Assembly: GCF_031143425.1 (NCBI RefSeq)
Contig: NC_090450.1
Span: 221,599,442 to 221,663,441, forward strand
From: Pleurodeles waltl
Taxonomy: Eukaryota > Chordata > Amphibia > Caudata > Salamandridae
Direction: 5' to 3'
DNA length: 64,000 nt
The notes below the pieces were generated by a model. The model ran no database searches. It saw only the letters and a list, made by a program, of their open reading frames with translations, and had not been told where the DNA came from. The translations under genes and the position numbers were made by a program. This document shows positions 58,341 through 64,000 of the stretch, piece after piece; positions within the stretch are counted from its first letter, which is position 1; every line of letters begins with the position of its first letter.

Positions 58341-58818
58341 ACAGAGATAGAGAAAGTGAGACCGAGAGAGTGTTTTTTTAGGCTTTGATGTATGATATAC
58401 TTAGAATGAGATATTTCTGCACAATTTAGTTAAAAAAATATATCTGTCATTTTCAAATAATTAAAATAATTTGTACTTAAAAGAAAAGGGAAGCGACTCC
58501 GGCTGGACTCGAATCCTGCATGGTCCGTGGGAAGGTCTGTGACCTTCACTCTGAGGTATGGCATTTTTTTTCCCAATTCTTTTTTAGCCCTTTATGGGCT
58601 AGCTGGGAATGCGAGGAATCCCTCAAGGGCTCCTCCGCGGTCCCAACATATTTATTTGTTTCATTTTTATATTTTCAAAATGCCCTTTATAGGCCATCTG
58701 GCACCGCAGAGGAAGCCTTAAGGCTTTCCCCCCGGTGGCATTGCTTTAGCAAGAAAGGAGCTGCTTTAACAGCAGCTCACTGCTTGATGAAGGCATTTTA
58801 TCTCCATCCCCTGCACGT

Positions 58819-59431
58819 GTGCAGAGCCAGAGATGAAAGCTCTGCTGTTTGACAGCAGAATCTGCTTTACCGGTCCCACTGTCAAGCAATGGAGTGTTTC
58901 CTGTGGCTAGCTGCAGAGCTGCAGCCAAGCCACGGCCAACAGCTGTGTCCCCTGGGTGGGAACCCTGGGACATAGCAGGAGCCAGCCCTGAGGGGTGGTG
59001 CTCCCCAGCCCCATCAGTGGCTCCAAGAGGGGGTCCACGCAGCCCCCCTCCAACATGAAGATACCCCTGGGGAGGTAGTGGTCCTCTGGGCTTATGGGGG
59101 TCTGAAACAGACCCCCTTTGTATTGCATTCTCTTTGCCCTGGGGAGGTGGTGGTCCCCGGGGAGTCAACATTTTACTGCAAATATATATCTTCATGTTGG
59201 AGGGGGGCTGCGTGGACCCCCTCTTGGAGCCATTGATGGGGCTGGGGACCACCACCCCTCAGGGCTGGCTCCTGCTATGTCCCAGGGTGCCCACCCAGGG
59301 GACACAGCTGTTGGCTGTGGCTTGGCTGCAGCTCTGCAGCCAGCCACAGGAAACACTCCATTGCTTGACAGTGGGACCGGTAAAGCAGATTCTGCTGTCA
59401 AACAGCGGAGCTTTCATCTCTGGCTCTGCAC
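58819..59431. repeat. Near-perfect inverted repeat, 245-bp arms
   Basis: The left arm (58819-59063) starts GTGCAGAGCCAGAGATGAAA; the right arm (59187-59431) ends with its inverse. Both arms have equal length, and only scattered differences are seen. The 123-bp spacer holds two copies of CTGGGGAGGTRGTGGTCC in direct orientation. The transcript would form a long stem. Confidence 0.9.
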
Positions 59432-59447
59432 ATATATATATGTATAA

Positions 59448-60150
59448 AAGAAGAGAGAACTCTGGGTAGTTTCCAAGTTTAGGTGGAGAGCAACCCTAGT
59501 AAGGAGCACTCTGCAACACCAGCAACACTTAAGATTTGCTCACCTCAAATGTCTGTTTATCTAGCAAAGTTTTTAATCATTGGATCAGCACAGTGCTATC
59601 CACACCGAGCTAGATAGTGACAAAGTCTTTTGCCATTTGTACAGCAAAGTCTTTAAGCATAGGTTTGACACAGTATCAACCTTGCCGAGCTGTAAAATAA
59701 CAAAAGCCATTTACCACTCCAGGCACAGTATTACAGCTTTGGGCTGGTAAAATGCCGTCCAAGCCAACCTGGAATGAGTAATAGCATCCCCTGACATGTG
59801 TTTCGCTCTCATTAGAGCTAATCAGAGTGGGTTAGCTTTGTCCAGACACAAGGGAGCAACCAGTATAAGTTAAAACAAATCCCTTTCAGGGTTAGAGTGA
59901 TGCATAAATTATGCAAAAAAGAATAGAGAACTCTGGGTAGTTTCCAAGTTTAGGTGGAGAGCAGCTCTTGTAAGGAGCACTCTGCAACACCAGCGACACT
60001 CTAGATTTGCTCACCTCAAATGTCTGTTTATCCAGCAAAGTTTTTAAGCATTGGATCGGCACAGTGCTATCCACGCCGAGCTAGATAGTGACAAAGTCTT
60101 TTGCCATTTATACAGCAAAGTCTTTAAGCATAGGTTTGACACAGTGTCAT
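59448..60150. repeat. Direct repeat pair of about 232 bp
   Basis: 59448-59680 and 59919-60150 share GAGAACTCTGGGTAGTTTCC, GGAGCACTCTGCAACACCAG and TGACAAAGTCTTTTGCCATT in order with few changes. The 240 bases between include ACATGTGTTTCGCTCTCATT near 59795, related to segments near 17435 and 20320. Confidence 0.85.
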
Positions 60151-60600
60151 AGTATCACTTGGCAGTGTGTTTGTTTATTTACTAGTGTTTTGACTGTTAA
60201 ACCTTCCTAGTGGTGGAGAATTCATGTTTCTTTCCAGTCACATACGTGGGCTGACTGTCATAGATATGTCTGAAAGCATCACAATAAGGAGTCACCTATG
60301 GCATAAAGGTTAGGGTAACAGATTCCACGCTTTTAAACTTCAAAGGTTTAAGGTTTATGCTGAAAGGTGATCTCACTCTTCTTAACTGAAAAATACATTT
60401 TTATTTTCAATTTGTCCAGTAATATCTCATTATAAATATACCATTCATCAAAGCATAAAAAACTCTCTATCTCTCTCCCTCTCGTTCTCTCCTTCTCTCA
60501 ACTTCTCTCTTTCAATCTATTTCTCCCACGTAGGCCCTTATGCACCCGCTCACAGACCCACTCAGATACTCACGCACCCACTCACAGACCCACAGTAGGA

Positions 60601-62469
60601 GGCTGGCCTGGTTTGTATTGTGTACCCTAGATACTTACACCTTATACCAGGTCCAGTTATCCCTTATTAGCGAAATGTAGTCAATGTTCTAGCAAGGCTG
60701 TTAGAGGTAGCGGTAGCAGAGCAGCTTAGGCTGAACTAGGAGACATGCAAAGCTCCTGCAATACCACTATAGTTACACAGTACTTATACACAATCAAAGA
60801 CAAAGGCCCATATTTATACTTTTTTAGCGCCTCATCTGAGTCATTTTTTGACGCAAAAGCTGCGCAAACTTACAAAATACAATTGTATGTTGTAAGTTTG
60901 GTTGCTTTTGCATCAAAAAGCGGTGCAAATGCGGAGCTAAGAAAGTATACATTTTGCCAATATTCAGTGTTACCAAAAATAAATGTACTTTATTTAAGTG
61001 ACACAAGGCCAAAAATATCTTAGAGACAATACTCCTTCTGGAGGTAAGTAGTATACACAATATATACACTAGAGATCAAAATCAGGTAAGTAAATAGTCA
61101 CAGGATAGTGCAAACAGTAGAAAATACTATAGAATACAATAGGAAGAAATAGGCCTAAAGGCAGCACAAACCGTACGCTAAGAAAGTGGAATGTGAATCA
61201 CGAATTCCCCCATAGGCAAGTGTAGTGTATAGAGGGGCACTGGGAGTGTAAGCAAACCACAAAGGTGAGTAAAATACCCCACCCCAGAGCCCCGGAAAGT
61301 AGAAGTAAAGTACTGCAAGTTTCCTCAGGGCAAACTACAAGTCATGATAAGAGTTATTGCAAGAACCAAGCAAGACTGCAAGCAACGAATGGTGGATTAC
61401 TGGACATGAAGACCTGTATGGAGAGGAGACCAAGTCCAGAAGTCGCAGAAGATTCTAGGAAGGACAGGAGCCCCTTCCAACCTAGAATATGGTGCAAAAG
61501 AGGATTCTCCGGTTGGAAAAGTCTGCAGAAGAGCACCAAAGAAGATGGCTGCGGGTTCCTGCATGATGCAAAGGATGTCTCACGTCGAGATGTTGGATGC
61601 AGGTGAGTTGCAGTGCTGGATTTGACCAACAAGCCTTGGTCCAAGCAATGTCACGGGTTGCGTCAAAATGTTGCTGTCTGGACCTAGGAGGGATTTGGGG
61701 GCCTCAACATGGATTGAGGAGGCAGAGGGGGCTCCCAATGCTGGAGGGAACCCACAGATGACCAGGCAGCACCCTTGGGACCCTTGGGAGTCCCATGACA
61801 TGGGGACAAAGAAGGTGCAAATTGTAGTTCCTGCAGCACTACAAAAGAAGGTCCCACGCCGCCAGAGAACAACTCAGTGAGTTGAGCGTCGCAGGACAGA
61901 GTGCTGGAGACCTGGCTATGCTGTGCATGAAGGATTCCTGCAAATAGTGCACAGAGACCTCAGGAGCTAGAGATGATGTGGTGCACAGGGGTACTGTCGC
62001 AAACCGGGAAGGCAAGCCCTTACCTCCTCCAAATTTGGACAACTGGACTTTAGGACAGTCTGGGTCGAAGTGGTCCACCATCTGTGTTCCAATGATTGTG
62101 GTTATAGTTAGGAAATTGAATTTTATAAAATGATAGAAATTTACTTTAAAAAAGCAAAGGTTACAGGGAGGTTATAGTTAGGATCACATTTTAAATGTAC
62201 AAAACCATAGAAACTCATCTGTCATAGAGTTAATATTTATAACTCGTGCCCTAGGGTAGCTATAACTCGCACCCTCTTTAAGCACATGTAGAGGTTTCAT
62301 CCCATGATCAGTAGACCAGGGTAATGAAGGGGGTGACACTCTACCCAACCTCTAAAGAACTAAGTTAAGGCTTCCATAAAAAATATATTTTCCATCTAAA
62401 TCATATGTTTTTGAGAATTTAGGTTGTCCTTGAGAGAATGGAGCAGGTTGTTCCAGAGCTTGTGCATCC
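60601..62469. other. Unassigned dispersed-repeat-like stretch
   Basis: It starts near GTAGGAGGCTGGCCTGG (60596) and runs to about 62085 without a recognised domain. I suspect a retroelement-derived repeat from its composition and lack of coding signal, but no ends could be fixed. 62100-62280 holds AT-rich units with GGTTATAGTTAGG and CATAGAAA, related to those at 57240 and 20480. A foldback MITE is inserted at 60805-60958. Confidence 0.35.
60805..60958. mobile_element. 154-bp foldback MITE, copy 2
   Basis: It starts GGCCCATATTTATAC and ends with a diverged inverse (GTATACATTTTGCC). The centre CAAACTTACAAAATACAATTG is shared with copy 1 at 37176-37329 and the length is the same. The right half is more diverged than in copy 1. 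Confidence 0.8.
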
Positions 62470-62472
62470 TAA

Positions 62473-63073
62473 GGAGCATATTTAAAAGCCCCTAGCGCCA
62501 CCGGAATGTCACTTTTCTTGATGCTCCAGTGGTCCTATGCCCTGCGACGTATTTACAAGGTAGCGTTAAGCCACTTTTTGTGGCTTAACACCACCTTGTA
62601 AATATGGCCCCTTCACACGCAGCACTTTGCGTTGAAGGGGTATGCGATGAGTGTTGCTATGGGCGTGCCACAGCAACACCCATTGCATTTTGACGCTGCC
62701 TAAGATTTACGACTTTTCATGGTGCAACAAGGAGAAATGCTTTCATTTGTCGTTATTTTTTGCTCCTTCTATGTGTGCTGCATTTTGCAGCACACATGGA
62801 AACAGCAAATTGTCATTCAAGGTTGCTTTTGTGAGGAAGGTGTTCCTTCCCGCACAAAAACAATCTCCCCCTCAACACAACCATCCTTGCACTATGCTGC
62901 AAAGGTGGCTGCATTGGCGCACGGCAGAAAATTTTGCGTTGGTGCGGAGAAACCCAGCGGTGTGCCATATTCTAGTAAACATGATGCATTCCTGAGTTTT
63001 GAAAATGACGGTGCGCGACGCTGCCAAATTTGGCGCAATGTCACGCATCGTCATTTTCTCTTAAATCTGGGCC
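62473..63073. mobile_element. MITE with TAA target duplication, 601 bp
   Basis: The left end is GGAGCATATTTAAAAGCC; the inverse of the right end is GGCCCAGATTTAAGAG. TAA flanks both sides (62470-62472 and 63074-63076). Internal inverted pairs include AAGGTAGCGTTAAGCCAC/GTGGCTTAACACCACCTT (62558-62602) and GGCGCAATG/CATCGTC-type words near the right end. It is non-coding, with a Harbinger-like duplication. Confidence 0.75.
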
Positions 63074-63076
63074 TAA

Positions 63077-63849
63077 GTATTTTATGCAAGCTTCTTCCAC
63101 TCCAACTTCTAGTCTTAAAGTTCTGTGAGTTATCTGGGGACTCTGGTGGGTTGATAGTGCAAGGTGTATGTCCACTCAAATGAATGAGCTCTTAAAAGAG
63201 GGCAGCGGAATGCTGTTTGTCCTTGCAAACCTGCAACACCTCATTTCCCTCAGGCTCCACTATTCTTCTCTGTCCGGGCTGTTTACATTTGAGAACAGAA
63301 ACTTCCAGGATGACAGAGAACGAACCAGGAATGGGAAGTACCCTGGTTACCACTAAGGTTATACACACAGGTAAGGCTCAGAACTTCCCACAGTAATAGG
63401 GAATGTCAATGCCTCTGAGCAGATCACTCTCACAGACAATCAGCCCACAAGCCCTATAGAAGGGAAGTAGCAGAAGAGTTCTGTTTGTAAACCCTTAGGG
63501 CGCAAACAAAGATTATACTTACATACACGAGACAAGCCCTTGTATGTCCAGCTGAAGGCACGGTGGTAATTCCTGGAAAACAGCAATGGAATGCTGTCAT
63601 TGAGAAAGCATGGAAGACTACATACAACACAAGACAAATGCTAGGGCAGGAATTTCCTCCTTGAAACCAGGAGCCAACCCCTGTGCAGAGGAAAACACTT
63701 ATACACAGGCGAGGACTAATAGTACACTTACCCGATACAATAACCCAAAGAGGAAAGTACAGAACAAGGGCTAGAAAGGAGCCTAAGAATTGTAGCTAAT
63801 ATTTCAGCAGCAGGTTATGCAATGAAACAAAAACTGTAGAACAGGCAAG
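63077..63849. other. Unassigned stretch
   Basis: No recognisable gene, RNA or repeat end. Short ORFs have no domain signature. Confidence 0.35.
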
Positions 63850-64000
63850 TCATACAAGGATTCTAGAAAACTATAATAAGCAAGAGACTTGAACATCAAG
63901 AGAACTAATGCAAGGAAAACAATAACGAACAGATAAGTCATTCACAAGGATTCTAGGAAACTATAACAACCAAGAGACTTTAACTTCAAGTGAACTAGAG
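63850..64000. repeat. Start of a 90-bp tandem repeat at window edge
   Basis: ACAAGGATTCTAGRAAACTATAA marks units with TTCTAG at 63861 and 63951, 90 bases apart. Units share CAAGAGACTT and TCAAG(A/T)GAACTA. The array may continue past the window. Confidence 0.6.

Larger units (their letters stand above)
58080..60600. repeat. Nested inverted-repeat structure
   Basis: The outer arms are about 58135-58480 and 60370-60600. The left arm reads GTGAGTGGGT-rich, then AGAGATAGAGAAAG, then GGCTTTGATGTATGATATAC and AATGAGATAT. The right arm has these in inverse order. Inner arms of 245 bp (58819-59063 and 59187-59431) and direct repeats (59448-59680 and 59919-60150) lie between. It may be an assembly of several elements or a single fold-back element. 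Confidence 0.55.

Noticed and set aside
58505..58530. ACTCGAATCC as a tRNA or SINE B-box
   Set aside because: Only a partial match (GGACTCGAATCC), no cloverleaf and no A-box at a proper distance could be found.
58746..59469. ORFs of 109-169 residues
   Set aside because: They mirror each other because they lie in the two arms of the 245-bp inverted repeat; no protein family is recognised.
61265..61880. ORFs of 70-113 residues
   Set aside because: Low-information sequences in an unclassified repeat; no start context, splice structure or domain.

Overview
The window looks like intergenic or intronic DNA from a very large vertebrate genome, most likely a salamander (a newt such as Pleurodeles; this is an inference from the repeat families, not a database result). 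I found no convincing host gene, tRNA, rRNA or CRISPR array. Almost everything interpretable is nested transposable elements and tandem repeats. All transposon genes seen are broken by stops, frameshifts or deletions.

Layout. 1-600 is the right part of a GC-rich Harbinger-type MITE. 933-1439 is a second MITE with TTA target duplications. 3050-14995 is one L1-type LINE on the minus strand, split by two later insertions: an LTR-like repeat (4559 to about 7238, itself containing a MITE at 5041-5721) and a 4.9 kb piggyBac-like non-autonomous element bounded by TTAA (8529-13394) and filled with tandem arrays. 15-24 kb holds three copies of a hairpin repeat family, microsatellites and another MITE (22994-23660). 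24632-33675 is a 9 kb PIF/Harbinger element. It carries a transposase pseudogene and two different Myb/SANT-domain gene relics with visible splice sites. A solo LTR (24940-25911, target duplication GAGAC) is nested inside it. 34-38 kb holds tandem repeats, a MITE (35312-35914), a 154-bp foldback element and a 141-bp minisatellite. 38.3-50 kb is a degraded APE-type LINE on the plus strand, interrupted within its reverse transcriptase by a Ty3/gypsy chromovirus-type LTR retrotransposon (41278-48163). 50-51.6 kb is a minus-strand LINE fragment split by a MITE (50402-51117). 52169-55656 is a second copy of the LTR-like repeat seen at 4559, with intact TGTT...AACA ends and TTAGC target duplications, and with a MITE inside. 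56-64 kb holds tandem repeats, a large nested palindrome (58.1-60.6 kb), and two more MITEs.

How parts relate. The terminal repeats of the MITEs at 1-600 and 54457-55039 closely resemble those of the Harbinger at 24632-33675, so that element's lineage probably moved them. In the Harbinger, transposase and Myb proteins would normally act together: Myb/SANT proteins bind element ends and help bring the DDE transposase to the nucleus. The unusual point here is two distinct Myb genes, one divergent from and one convergent with the transposase. The insertion order can be read directly: L1 and LINE bodies are oldest; the gypsy, piggyBac-like, LTR-like and MITE insertions came later.
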